This document shows, one piece after another, positions 54,961-64,000 of a DNA stretch of 64,000 nucleotides. The notes under the pieces were generated by a model that was given only the letters and a program-made list of their open reading frames with translations, had not been told where the DNA came from and made no database searches. Position 1 is the stretch's first letter. Every line of letters begins with the position of its first letter. This stretch comes from Alligator mississippiensis (lineage: Eukaryota > Chordata > Crocodylia > Alligatoridae): the NCBI RefSeq assembly GCF_030867095.1, contig NC_081824.1:54036882-54100881 (forward strand), read 5' to 3'. The translations under genes were made by a program, and so were the position numbers.

Positions 54961-55540
54961 GATGCTAGTGGAGGTCTGGGAAGTAATCTGCCCCAATTTC
55001 ATCAATTGCATTTGTTGAATTAAAATGTATTTTTTATTTCTTATAAACTTACAACTGATATCTATTTGTAACCTGCAGAACACTTTCTCCTTCAGCACAA
55101 ATCATTTCTCCTAGCAGCTATGTAGGCAGCTAGCATCTATGAAATTAAATATTTATATTCTATTTTCTGGGCCAATTACCAGCATATTGGCTTTAACATG
55201 CGTATGCACTGACCCTTTTCATTTCCCTCCTATGGAAGCTGTTCTGCTACATATTGTACCTTCAAAGACATATCCATAGCATACTCTGAAAAAATGTTTC
55301 AATACCATGCACTCTGCATAATTCTCCTTATTTCTTCATTATACTTTGTTTTTCCAGAAATGGCATCAATTTATCCATCTCCCTTCCCAATAATAGCTGT
55401 TTCCTAACTTGTAAGCACCACCATGACTTATAGCCTTCATACTGCATCTCACTTTGGGCCACCTTGGTGTCCAGGTGTTTGCTGCTATAGCCTGATGCTC
55501 ACCTACTTCACTAATTTTTCCAGGTTTGTTGAAGTGAGGT
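54961..55540. other. Unique AT-rich sequence
   Basis: Nothing was recognised. Confidence 0.4.
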
Positions 55541-55679
55541 CTATTTCATAGATTTCATAAACATTAGGGCTGGAAGTGACTTCAAAAGATCTTTGAGTCC
55601 AGCCCCATGCCCAGGGGCAGGAAGTCAGCAGTGGTCATAGGATGCCAGCAAGATAGACATTCAAATGTCTCTTGAAGGC
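55541..55679 (-). mobile_element. CR1-B, 3' part
   Basis: It begins with the CR1 tail (TTTCATAGATTTCATAAACA) and runs to CTTGAAGGC at 55679, where the solo LTR begins. It continues at 57119 with AAGGCGTTCAAAG. The uninterrupted order is visible in CR1-A at 39843-39860. Confidence 0.9.
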
Positions 55680-57118
55680 TGTCACGGCACATCCTCGCGG
55701 AGGGCCGTGATCTCCTTGAGGTCCCTCGCTCCGTGTCAGGCCGGCCCAAGACACCCTCTAATTCTCGCCTGCCATGTCTTGTTGGTCAATGTAATTTTGG
55801 GAGACTGCCTTGTGTCTTCCCTGGGCACGGCTACTCGGGACCTCCGTCCCCGCGGTTCTTCTGGACCCCCTGGGGGTCTCCTGATATGGTGGGTGTTCCC
55901 CGGACACCCTAGCCTTATGGGCTATGCGTGGCTCCTACCGGCCCCTAATACCACGCCCCAAGCCTCGCAGATGTAATAGACGTTGTTGGGTTTGTACGCC
56001 CGCTTCCTGGGCCTCCTCTCTAATGTGGCCCACTCTGGGCTCCCTCTCTCATGCCCAGCCTCTTGCTGGAACTCTCATCTTGCCCACTCTGGGCCTCCCC
56101 TGCCGGTGTGGTTCCGCTCAGGGACTCTCTAGCGGGCCTCCGGTCCTATGGGCCAACCGCACGGGCACCCTTTCTGACCCTGGCTCACCGCATTGCTACT
56201 CCCTGTCTTCTTGGGGCAACCGCAGTTCCCTGCCTCGGTCTGAGGGGTGTTGCTGCAGTAGCCTGCGGCCAGGCTCGCTACGCCCATCTCGGGCTCCTCG
56301 ATATGGCCCCTCTAGGGCTCACTGTGCCTCCACGGGATTTTTCAATCATATACAATGGCGCTCCCCCTCTTTGGGGCTCGCCGTGCCCCCATGGGGCTTC
56401 TCAATCATGTACTAGGGCGCTCCCCCTCTTTGGGGCTCGCCGTGCCCCCATGGGGCTTCTCCATCAGATCGCCCTCCTCCCTGGGGCTGGGGTCTATGTA
56501 CCCCGCATGCAATCCGGGGTCTCGGTCCCCCGTCTGCAACCTACCAGTTGCGCCCGCGACCCACTGGCCACGCTCCTCGCCGCCAGTTGCTCACGCACTG
56601 GCGTGCGAGCTGCGCCTTCCCTGGCGCTATGAAAATAATGCGCCCTCTTGGCGCTAGGGCACCCCACACTCTCTGGGGTCCCTGTGATTGAGGCCTCCTC
56701 CAACCCCTACAGCCTCACCCAAGCCTCCAGGTGTAATATCAAAGCCAAACAAACACAAGCCTCCTGGCTGTACCTCAAACATAAAGCCCCCTGGCTAAAC
56801 CATACTGCCCCATCCTCTCAGGGCTATCATGAGCTGTATTTGCAAGCCGGGCTTCTCCCCATATCTCGGCTGAGGGAGCTCCTGCCTCTCCGGCTGCTGG
56901 CAGAGAACTGCTAGCCTGGCCTCAGCCCTGAGCTTTATAAGGGTCAGGCCCTGCCTCCTACAGGCAGCTGGTTCCCCTTGGTTGCTCCGGCAACCCGCAG
57001 CTGCGCTCATTACCTGAGCAAGCCTCAGCTGGGCTCATTATGTCAGGCCAGGGTGCGCTCACTCGCTCCCTGGCAGTTACTCCTCTCTAGGAGCAGGGCA
57101 CCGAGGTGCCCTGCGACA
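55680..57118 (-). repeat. Solo LTR inserted in CR1-B, exact 5-bp duplication
   Basis: TGTCACGGCACATCC at the left and GGTGCCCTGCGACA at the right give TGTC...GACA ends. Identical AAGGC copies flank it (55675-55679 and 57119-57123). There is no internal coding region, so it is a recombined solo LTR of 1439 bp. A minus-strand TATAAA lies at 56934-56939, which suggests minus orientation. Plus-strand frames (up to 193 codons) arise from GC-rich sequence and an internal tandem repeat. Confidence 0.92.
56299..56472. repeat. 59-bp tandem repeat inside the solo LTR
   Basis: Two nearly identical units start at 56358 and 56417 (GCGCTCCCCCTCTTTGGGGC, then TCGCCGTGCCCCCATGGGGC). A more diverged third copy lies upstream (56299-56357). 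Confidence 0.85.
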
Positions 57119-57337
57119 AAGGCGTTCAAAGTAGGTGCTTGAACCACCTCCAGCGGCAGTCTATTCCAAACCTTGGGGGCTCAGACAGTAAAGAAGTTCT
57201 TCCTTATGTCCAGCCTGAAATGGTCATAGAGGAGTTTGTGACCATTCAATCTTGTCATCCCTTGGGGCGCTCTGGTGAACAGATGTTCCCCCCAATCCTG
57301 GTGAACACACCTGATAAACTTATAGGTGGCCACCAGA

Positions 57338-58008
57338 TCACCCCTGATCCTGCGCTTTTCCAGGTCCCATAGCTCTCAGCCTCTCATCAGAAGGTCTGTT
57401 ATCCTGACCTCTGTTCATGTGCGTGGCTCTCCTCTGGACTCTCTCTAGTTTCTCCACGTCCGTTTTGAATTGTGGAGCCCAAAACTGGACACAGTACTCC
57501 AGCTGCGGCCACACCAAGGCCGAATACAACAGGACAATGACATCCTGGGATTTACTTGAGAAGCATCTATAGATGCAAATCAGCATTTTGCTTGCTTTAG
57601 TAGCCACAGCATCACATTGAAGGCTCGTGTTCATCTTGTGGTCAATCTTGACCCCCAAGTCCCTTTCATCCATAGTGCTAGCCAGCGTAGCACTACTGAG
57701 CCTATATGCATGCTCGGGTTTTTCTTCCCAAGGTGGAGAACCTTGCATTTTTTGGTGTTAAACACCATCAGGTTCTTGTCTGCTCATTTCCTGAGTCTGT
57801 CAAGGTCAGCCTGGATCGCCTTCCTGTCCTCAGGTGTGCATGCTTTACCCCAAAGTTTGATGTCATTGGCAAACTTGGCCAGTCCATTTCTGACACCAAT
57901 GTCTACATCATTAATGAAGATGTTGAATAATATATGCCCAAGGACAGAGCCTTGAGGGACCCCACTGGTCACAGCGCACCACGGCGATTGACTTCCATCA
58001 ACCACCAC
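57338..58008 (-). pseudogene. CR1-B RT catalytic box and C-terminal region
   Basis: 57784-58008 gives SGVPQGSVLGHILFNIFIND, and its polymerase box reads FANDIKLWG (the first Asp is Asn). 57338-57748 gives ERDLGVKIDHKMNTSLQCDA, WPQLEYCVQFWAPQFKTDVE and [15 protein letters not shown] frameshift near 57765 separates the pieces, and the C-terminus is damaged near 57365. Confidence 0.85.
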
Positions 58009-58134
58009 CCTCTGGGTCCAACCACTGAGCCAATTCCCCAGCCAGCAGACCGTGGTGAAGCCAAGGCCACAGATGGTCAGTTTTGCTAAAAGGTGACCAT
58101 GAGATACCAGATGGAAGCCTTTTTTAAAGTCAAG

Positions 58135-58764
58135 CTATATGACATTAATCTCTTCCCCCTTCTCCAGGTGATAGGTCACCTGGTCATAAAAGCAAATAAG
58201 ATTGGTCAAGCAAGACCTATCCATGACAAACCCATGTTGGCTATCCCTCAGGATTTTGCCATTGGCCAGTCTGTTGAGAACGGTCTCTTTGATAATCTTT
58301 TCTAAGATCTTTCCTGGGATAGAGGTCAGGCTGATGGGCCTGTAGTTTACCAGATCCACTTTCCTTCCTTTCTTGAAGATAGTAACCACATTGGCCATCT
58401 TCCAATTATCAGGCACTTCATCAGAGCACCAAGAGTTCTTGAAGATCCATGCCAGGGGCTGAGCTATGATGCTTGCCAGCTCCTTGAGTACTCTGGGGTG
58501 GAAGCTGTTAGGGCTGGCTGACCTGAAGGTATCCAGCCTCTCAAGGTGTTCCTTCACAAGGTCAGCATTGAAGGAGGGTAAGGAATCTCCCTCACCCAGG
58601 CCTTCCCATCCTGTAATGGGCAGGGGCATCCCGTGGGACTGGTGAAAGACCGATGCAAAATACCCATTTAACAAGTTGGCTTTTTCCTGGGCATCGGTAA
58701 TCAACTGTCCCATCTGGTTTAGTAGGGGTCCAATGTCGCCCTTGCTTTTCCTCCGGCTCCCCAC
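58135..58764 (-). pseudogene. CR1-B RT N-terminal part
   Basis: A 209-codon frame: LLNGYFASVF, SASPNSFHPRVLKELAS, NWKMANVVTIFKKGRKVD, NYRPISLTSIPGKILEK, ILRDSQHGFVMDRSC and FYDQVTYHLEKGEE. It is uninterrupted over this stretch. Confidence 0.88.
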
Positions 58765-58841
58765 ATATCTAAAAAAGGACTTTTATTGTTCTTGATACTT
58801 GTAGCCAGTTGGAGTTCAGTCGCAGTCTTGGCTTTCCTGGT

Positions 58842-59051
58842 TCACTCTCTGCAGGTCCAAACCAGTGCAGAATATTCCTCCTTGGCAGTGGATCCAGTCC
58901 TCCATCCTTTGTAGGCCTTTCTTTTCAGATGCAAGAGGTCCGCTAGTTCCCAGCAGAGCCAAGGGAGCCACTGTACCCTGTTGCTGCCTTTCCTCTGAGA
59001 TGGGATAGACTTTGCTTGTGCATCAGGATCACTCCCTTGAGGAGCAACCAC
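58842..59051 (-). pseudogene. CR1-B linker between endonuclease and RT
   Basis: The frame reads VQWLPWLCWELADLLHLKRK, then AYKGWRTGSTAKEEYSALVW. This corresponds to the CR1 linker segment ('LL..L..K..vy..W..G..t.eeY'). A stop separates it from the RT frame. Confidence 0.65.
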
Positions 59052-59090
59052 CCTTCCTGAACTCCCCTCCCCTTTGGGTCATGGTCCCTT

Positions 59091-59458
59091 AGGGCCTCAC
59101 TGACTATGAATATTTTGCCAATACAGCTACATCAGCAAAGTTCTTCTAGTGTGGATAAAGATCACATCAACAAAACAGTGTTTTTGCTGGTGGAATTGTG
59201 CCTACATAGCTATGCCAGATTAGAAAAGTTCTGCTGACAAAAACTTGCATTAGACTTGACTGGGACTGAGTGGGTAGCTTATTAGGGTCTATGAACTATT
59301 TATCATTTAGTCCCCCTCCTTTAAAGCTGCAGGTTTCTTTTCTCCTTGGAGCCACCTTGTTTGAAATACTTGCACAACACTGGAGGCCCTGAAAACAAGA
59401 TATAACATAGAGATTGGATTTGAAACAGGAGTTGGTTTCCATAATACATCTAGATTTA
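59091..59458. other. Spacer with a possible MITE scrap
   Basis: The words 'gtgcctacatagctatgcc' and 'tcagcaaagttcttctagtgtgg' resemble sequence at 61075-61200 and may be the same old MITE. Nothing firmer. Confidence 0.25.
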
Positions 59459-60137
59459 CAGGTTTCCCTCACCAACCATGGTTTTGCCAGCCATGGTTTT
59501 GAGTATCCATGGTTAATATTCTGTATTCCATTTTGGCTACCATGGTATACAGTTCTGAGTAACCATGGTTTTCCACTGAATAGAGCCCCGGCCAGGCTGG
59601 GTCTTGGGACAGTCCGAGCCTGGCAGCTCATCCAGGGGTGCAGGCGGGTGCCTGGCACTGCCGCTGGGCTCAGATTGTCCCACGACCCAGCCCAGCCAGG
59701 GTCCCATCTGCAAGCTGCTGACTGGGCAATCGCACACCATGAGAGGAGGCACAAAACACCCCCACCCTGCCATTCAGATGGGTGGAGACAGGGAAATGCC
59801 ATGATGTGCTGCATGGGGATGACCAGCATGTTCCTCCCCTCCCCCAGGTAAGAGGTGAATGCACCAGGGGAGATGCTGCTGCTGCACCCTGGGTAAGCTC
59901 CATTCCCACCCGCCGACATGTGCCCCCTATAACCTAAGTACCCCATGGGTATGCCGATGCCCAGTTGAAGATCCTGTGTATTAAAGATAAGTAAAAATTA
60001 TTTTTATACACTATACTGTACAGTATTCGAATCCCTAACCCCATTTTTCCCATAAGCTTTTAGTTTTACCAACCACGGTTTTGCCAACCATGTGAACTTT
60101 CTGGAACCTAACCCCCATGGTTGGTGAGAAAAACGTG
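59459..60137. mobile_element. Tigger/pogo-like nonautonomous element, TA duplication
   Basis: CAGGTTTCCCTCACCAACCA at the left is mirrored at the right (CCATGGTTGGTGAGAAAAACGTG, read in two halves). TA flanks both ends (59457-59458 and 60138-60139). The subterminal zone repeats CCATGGTT five times (59475-59570). The GC-rich core has an inverted repeat (GCCAGGCTGGGTCTTGGGAC near 59592 against 59676-59700). There is no transposase. The long frames on both strands are shadows. Confidence 0.82.
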
Positions 60138-60290
60138 TATCCTTCTTGTAAGATAAATTAGAAAAGTCCCCTCTCCCCCACCCATCTCAGCTTGGTTACA
60201 AAAAAGAAACTAAGGGCATTTTTACACAAGCTCAGGTTGGGGAGGTCACTTTAATTAGAGCAGCTTTGACAACCCCTCTAATTAAAGCTC
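60138..60290. other. Spacer
   Basis: No feature was recognised. Confidence 0.35.
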
Positions 60291-60429
60291 CTGCAGTATC
60301 TCATATATTAGAGTCCCTGTGCTTCAAAATGGCAGTGGGTGTGCTTTAACTATAGCCCGTTCAACGAGCTTCAATTAAGGTACTCCCACTGCCATTTGAA
60401 GTGCAGGGACGCTGATACATGAGATGCAG
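60291..60429. repeat. Inverted repeat, ~48-bp arms
   Basis: CTGCAGTATCTCATATATTA (arm 60291-60340) is mirrored by the arm at 60383-60429 (GTGCAGGGACGCTGATACAT). Shared core: CTTCAAATGGCAGTGGG. The loop is about 42 bp. The flanks 'ttaattagag' and 'ctaattagc' suggest a larger MITE of about 60215-60540. Confidence 0.75.
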
Positions 60430-60540
60430 AGAATGGCTGGAACACACTAATTAGCACACTCCAACAGACTGATTAATCAAGTCTGCTCTCATGCGCTGCA
60501 ATTACAGCATGGTGAAGCAGCCTCCCTGCACATCTATGGG

Positions 60541-61244
60541 CACTTCAAAAGTTTACATTTCAAAAGAGACAGCCCTTCTTCTGACCTCTTCTTGTCTTAG
60601 CTCCCCACTGGCAAGAGATGGGGATGGGGTGGTGTTGGTGCTGAGGTTTACAGTTGACAGCCCAGAGGCAGCACATTTGAGACCATAGCTGAAGTGTTGC
60701 CTCTCAGACTCCAATGAATCTGTGAATTTTGCTAAATACCTTGTTACAAGGACACAAAAAAGGAAAGGACTGATAAAATCTAGTGTCTCTCCAATATCCA
60801 AGCAGTTCTATGGAGTCTGCTATGGGCCATTCATGTACCTACAAGGAACGGGCACCTTTCCCTTCAAGGTCAGCTCTGTCTTACTCCTCAGGCTAGAGCA
60901 ACACCACATCCAATGGGTTGTTTTTTTCTGAGACTTCAGTATAGCATTTCATAGGTTATTTGGCTGAGTATCTATCTGAGCCATCAAGCTGATTGGTTCT
61001 GAAGGACCAACCATTGTTCAATGGAAGTGGTAGTTCTGTTCTGCCTGCCTGGATGGATCATTAATACTTTATCTTAGAGTAGGTCTACACTAAAAAGTCT
61101 TGCCAAGTAGATCATACTGCTTAGCTGACATAGTTCTGCCAATAGAATCCACTCTCTGAATGCTGATTCTGCCAGAAAAGCTTCAACCATTTCAGGAAGT
61201 GTTGTAGCAAAATTGTCAGGGAAAAAAAGAAATCTGCAACTATA
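60541..61244. other. Unique sequence
   Basis: Frames at 60553-60931 on both strands have no family resemblance. 'taggtctacactaaaaagt' at 61080 looks like a MITE end. Confidence 0.35.
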
Positions 61245-61986
61245 TGTCGGGACCCAGGGCAGCCGGCCAGCAGCTCTCCCTGACTCCCACCCGGGCAGAT
61301 AAGGGTCCGGGGCCTTAGAAGGCCATCAGGCGGGTACTTGTGATGCTTGGAGTGGAATTAATTAGGCGGACGCTTATCGGTTGCAAAGCAAGATTATTTA
61401 CTCACGCCGTCAAGGTGGTAAAAGACGGAAGTCAAAGATACTTGGTTAGTTACAGCTTAGAGTTCGTAGGTCGTAGGTTGGTCTGCATAAGAGTTTGGAG
61501 GTCAGGCAGAAGGTCGGGCCGGCGGGTCGTTGATTTACGTCAGATTGGGTCGAGACAGGGGAAACTGACAAGTGATCAATTTGTCAGTTACTCTCACGCA
61601 TACGTTCAGAGGTTTTTCAGGTGTGTGTGCGGAGGTCTCCCGCTTCACAGAAGTGAAGACGGGTTTTATTTGTGTAATAGCCAATTGCTTTTCGCCACGT
61701 CATAAATTTAATTAGAATCGCCAATTATCTAGTGGTCTTTGCTAGGGTGTTATCATAGGGTTATTCCTTGTTTTCTTTGACCAATTATAATGATTTATGT
61801 ACAGCACAGAAGGCTAAGTTTCATTTCATGTTAGTGTCGCAGTTATAAATTTCTTTTTGACATGCGCAGCAAAAAAAGCGGTTACTATAATTATTGTTAA
61901 CCCTTAGTTAACCTAGTGTAGAAAAAAACTGTTTTGAATGGTTTTACTTGTTTGTGACATGGGTACTACTTAATTTGGTTGTGACA
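61245..61986 (-). repeat. Solo LTR, exact 5-bp duplication
   Basis: TGTCGGGACCCAGGG at the left and GGTTGTGACA at the right give TGTC...GACA ends. Identical CTATA copies flank it (61240-61244 and 61987-61991). On the minus strand an AATAAA lies at about 61665-61671, followed by U5-like sequence ending GGGTCCCGACA, so minus orientation is likely. It is an endogenous retrovirus or gypsy LTR. The 121-codon plus frame (61340-61705) is a shadow. Confidence 0.88.
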
Positions 61987-61991
61987 CTATA

Positions 61992-62789
61992 TGCAACTAT
62001 ACATACGGAGCCCTATCTCTGCTGGCAAATCTGTGGTGGCAGGAGCTCCCATGATATTAGACCTCAAAAATATTTGAAAGTATACACTGGTAGAGGAAAA
62101 AACTACACTGGTAAAAACATGTTTTTGCCTGCATAACTGTATCTACAGTTGTTTTGTTTTGTCTTATTTTTCTGTCAAGGGACCGGTGAGTAGAATTACA
62201 TTCCTAACTGACAAAGCTACACAGGCAAAACTACTAAGTGTTGACTGGTTTAAGTTAAAAATCCACATCCTTCAAGCCATATTGGAGTCTATCACAAATG
62301 TTTCCTTCATGCAGTAGACTGTAAATTTCCACCTGAAAAAAAATATTTACCTTTTGTTTTTCTTCCAACCAACTTGAAGCAAAGAGAGGAAGCCTTGTAC
62401 ATATTCATACATCTGTGGGAAATATTATGCATCTCTTTGTTTTTGCCACTTTTGAGAATTTTTCTGTTCTTGCTGTAGTAGTTGTAAAGCTGGATGCTAG
62501 GAATTTCATCACTCTAATATTATTTGTTTGTATTATAACAGTTTGGAAGCATTGTACTGGGAGCCATTCAACTAGTAAGAGGCAACTCTTGCCAGCCTCA
62601 TGACTAAGGTGGGGCAGAATTGTGGGGGGGAGTTAGTATCAGCCCTGGGCACTTGTGCTGCTGCCCTGTATGCTGCTGTCACCCAACAGAACTGCCCAGC
62701 TATGCCTCCGAACCCTTTCCTTAAGTAAAAGTCAAAGACTGCTGACAGTCAAAGAAAGATAAAGTGTAAGGGAAAGGCAATACTATACC
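61992..62789. other. Unique sequence
   Basis: 'cactggtagaggaaaaaactacactgg' and 'taactgtatctacagttg' may be the other half of a MITE into which the LTR inserted. No gene was seen. Confidence 0.35.
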
Positions 62790-62930
62790 TGTTGTACAGG
62801 AAAGTAAGCAAGGCACAGAATTACATGACATTCCTCAAGTTACACAGGTACAATATTGCAGAACCAGAAATTGAGCCTATATCTGAATACCAGCTCATTG
62901 CCTTAACCATAGTTATCATCCTCCCTCACA
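62790..62930 (+). repeat. MIR/L2-like relic
   Basis: AAGTAAGCAAGGCACAGAAT, GACATTCCTCAAGTTACACA, GCAGAACCAGAAATTGAGCC and CTCATTGCCTTAACCAT follow MIR order (ggcacagagaggttaag, tgcccaaggtcacacag, ggcagagcc.ggatttgaaccc, gctcttaaccact). Confidence 0.6.
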
Positions 62931-64000
62931 CAGATTATCCATATAATAAGATAAGAACTCCTTCCTGGTTACATTGGCATCCAACAAAGTCTAGAAGTGA
63001 GATGACCAGACACTTGTCACTCTGCACATGTACATCATACTTACATGCGCGTCTAAATCCAGCTGACCTGCAATACCAGTATATATGAGCCAAAGCTAAT
63101 ACCGCCAGTTCCTTTGACTCTGTTCTACTTCACATTCTCTGTATGGAAGTTTGTAAAGCAAACTGTAAGATAAATATTTTCAGAAAGATGATGTGTTATC
63201 ATGCATCATAAATCTACACAGAACTGAAACCTGTCCAGTTAAAGTTAATGGAAGTTTTCCTGTTTTTTTCAATTTGGGATTGGGACCTAAATGAATGTTT
63301 TATGGCACTGGTAAATCTTCAGGATTTTAAATTGTTATCTTTGAGTGTAACGTTGTGCTAAGTGCAAGATTTATAAAATTATTTTCCACCCAGTTTCATA
63401 GTCAATTGCATATTTGGGTATCAACTTCATTTGTCTTTTCTTTACTTTACACGATCAAATAAGGCCTTAATGTTCATAGTGAAAAAAAAATCTTGTTTAC
63501 AACAAAGAAAAATCCTTTCAGGAAGCCAGTATCTCTTCCCACTTATGCCAGTTCAACAATGACATATATTATCAGGGTACAGTTCTAGTCATTGACTGGG
63601 CCTTGAATTTGATGGTATTGCTTCTGGTACATATTAAAGAATAAATCCCAGAGACTTTTATCTCTGTCTAAATTTTTACTTACTAGTAAGTATTGAGATT
63701 AAAATGTAAAGGTTGCAGCCTGTATATATTTCATTTATCAGGGAAAGAATGCTTGTATTGACATCATGAAGTTAAGTCTCAGATTAAAGGTTATAGGAGA
63801 GCTATGCAGCCTAATTAAAAATAGGTAATAAGAAACCATTGGCAAGGTTAGTAAAATAAAGATATCATTTGAAAAAGTAATAGCTGAACTGGTTTTAATA
63901 AAATAATAATAATAAACTTTTCAGTGGTTCTATTCAGAGAAGCATTTAAAAATTTCTCTGAATTACTTAAACCCCATTAGTCCATCACATGAATATTTTC
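62931..64000. other. Unique AT-rich sequence to the window end
   Basis: No coding, RNA or repeat feature was recognised. Confidence 0.45.

Larger units (their letters stand above)
57119..59090 (-). mobile_element. CR1-B, 5' part
   Basis: It carries the ORF2 C-terminal region, RT and the linker, 5' truncated near 59090. It is closely related to CR1-A by eye across the whole overlap. Confidence 0.9.

Noticed and set aside
56051..56632. 193-codon plus-strand frame as a gene
   Set aside because: It lies wholly in the solo LTR and is generated by the 59-bp tandem repeat and high GC.
46639..59090. CR1-A and CR1-B as a segmental duplication
   Set aside because: They carry different LTR insertions at different positions and have unrelated flanks, so separate retrotransposition is simpler.
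61340..61705. 121-codon plus-strand frame as a gene
   Set aside because: It lies inside the solo LTR bounded by exact CTATA copies and lacks similarity.
1..64000. Bacterial-style operons, ribosome-binding sites or terminators
   Set aside because: The repeat content is vertebrate, and no compact gene arrangement exists anywhere in the window.

Overview
This is a eukaryotic, almost certainly amniote, intergenic or large-intron window dominated by decayed transposable elements. CR1-type LINE fragments on both strands, several hAT, Tc1/mariner and Tigger-like miniature DNA transposons, MIR/L2-like relics, a Ty3/gypsy element of Gmr1-like organisation and solo LTRs, together with the absence of recognisable Alu/B1/L1 sequence, point to a non-avian sauropsid such as a crocodilian or turtle. 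That is inference from repeat content, not a species assignment. I found no convincing host protein-coding exon, tRNA, rRNA or CRISPR array. Every long reading frame I could recognise belongs to a transposable element or is a shadow of GC-rich repeat sequence.

Layout. 1-2.8 kb: AT-rich unique sequence with a long palindrome (1392-1805). 2.8-6.1 kb: a TA-flanked terminal-inverted-repeat element hosting a nested, decayed hAT element with a BED-finger transposase relic. 6.3-9.0 kb: a plus-strand non-LTR retrotransposon (endonuclease end, RT, C-terminal zinc knuckle). 9-17 kb: mostly unique sequence with a second hAT fragment, a Tigger-like MITE, a hAT MITE with 8-bp duplication and a pair of RFX/X-box-like motifs. 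17.0-22.5 kb: a nearly complete minus-strand CR1 (esterase ORF1, endonuclease and RT) inside GC-rich sequence I could not classify. 22.98-24.11 kb: a second hAT copy with a perfect 8-bp duplication. 24.8-35.7 kb: LTR-like, CR1, other LINE and inverted-repeat relics separated by unique sequence. 35.7-37.2 kb: LTR-like GC-rich block. 39.7-48.9 kb: a minus-strand CR1 split by a 6.6-kb Gmr1-like LTR retrotransposon (40011-46638). 49-53.5 kb: foldback elements, one with a mariner MITE in its centre, plus MIR-like pieces. 55.5-59.1 kb: another CR1 of the same type split by a solo LTR (55680-57118, exact 5-bp duplication). 59.5-64 kb: a Tigger-like element, an inverted repeat, a further solo LTR (61245-61986, exact 5-bp duplication) and unique sequence.

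The most informative feature is the Gmr1-like element. Read on the minus strand, the order is LTR, gag, zinc knuckle, protease, integrase, reverse transcriptase, RNase H, LTR. Integrase lies upstream of RT, the reverse of ordinary Ty3/gypsy order. Its gag carries a capsid C-terminal region that resembles the vertebrate SCAN domain, which is thought to have been domesticated from this lineage. The copy is dead: it has several in-frame stops, a lost zinc ligand and a truncated 5' LTR. The nested insertions give a relative chronology: CR1 first, then LTR elements; foldback first, then mariner; outer TIR element first, then hAT.
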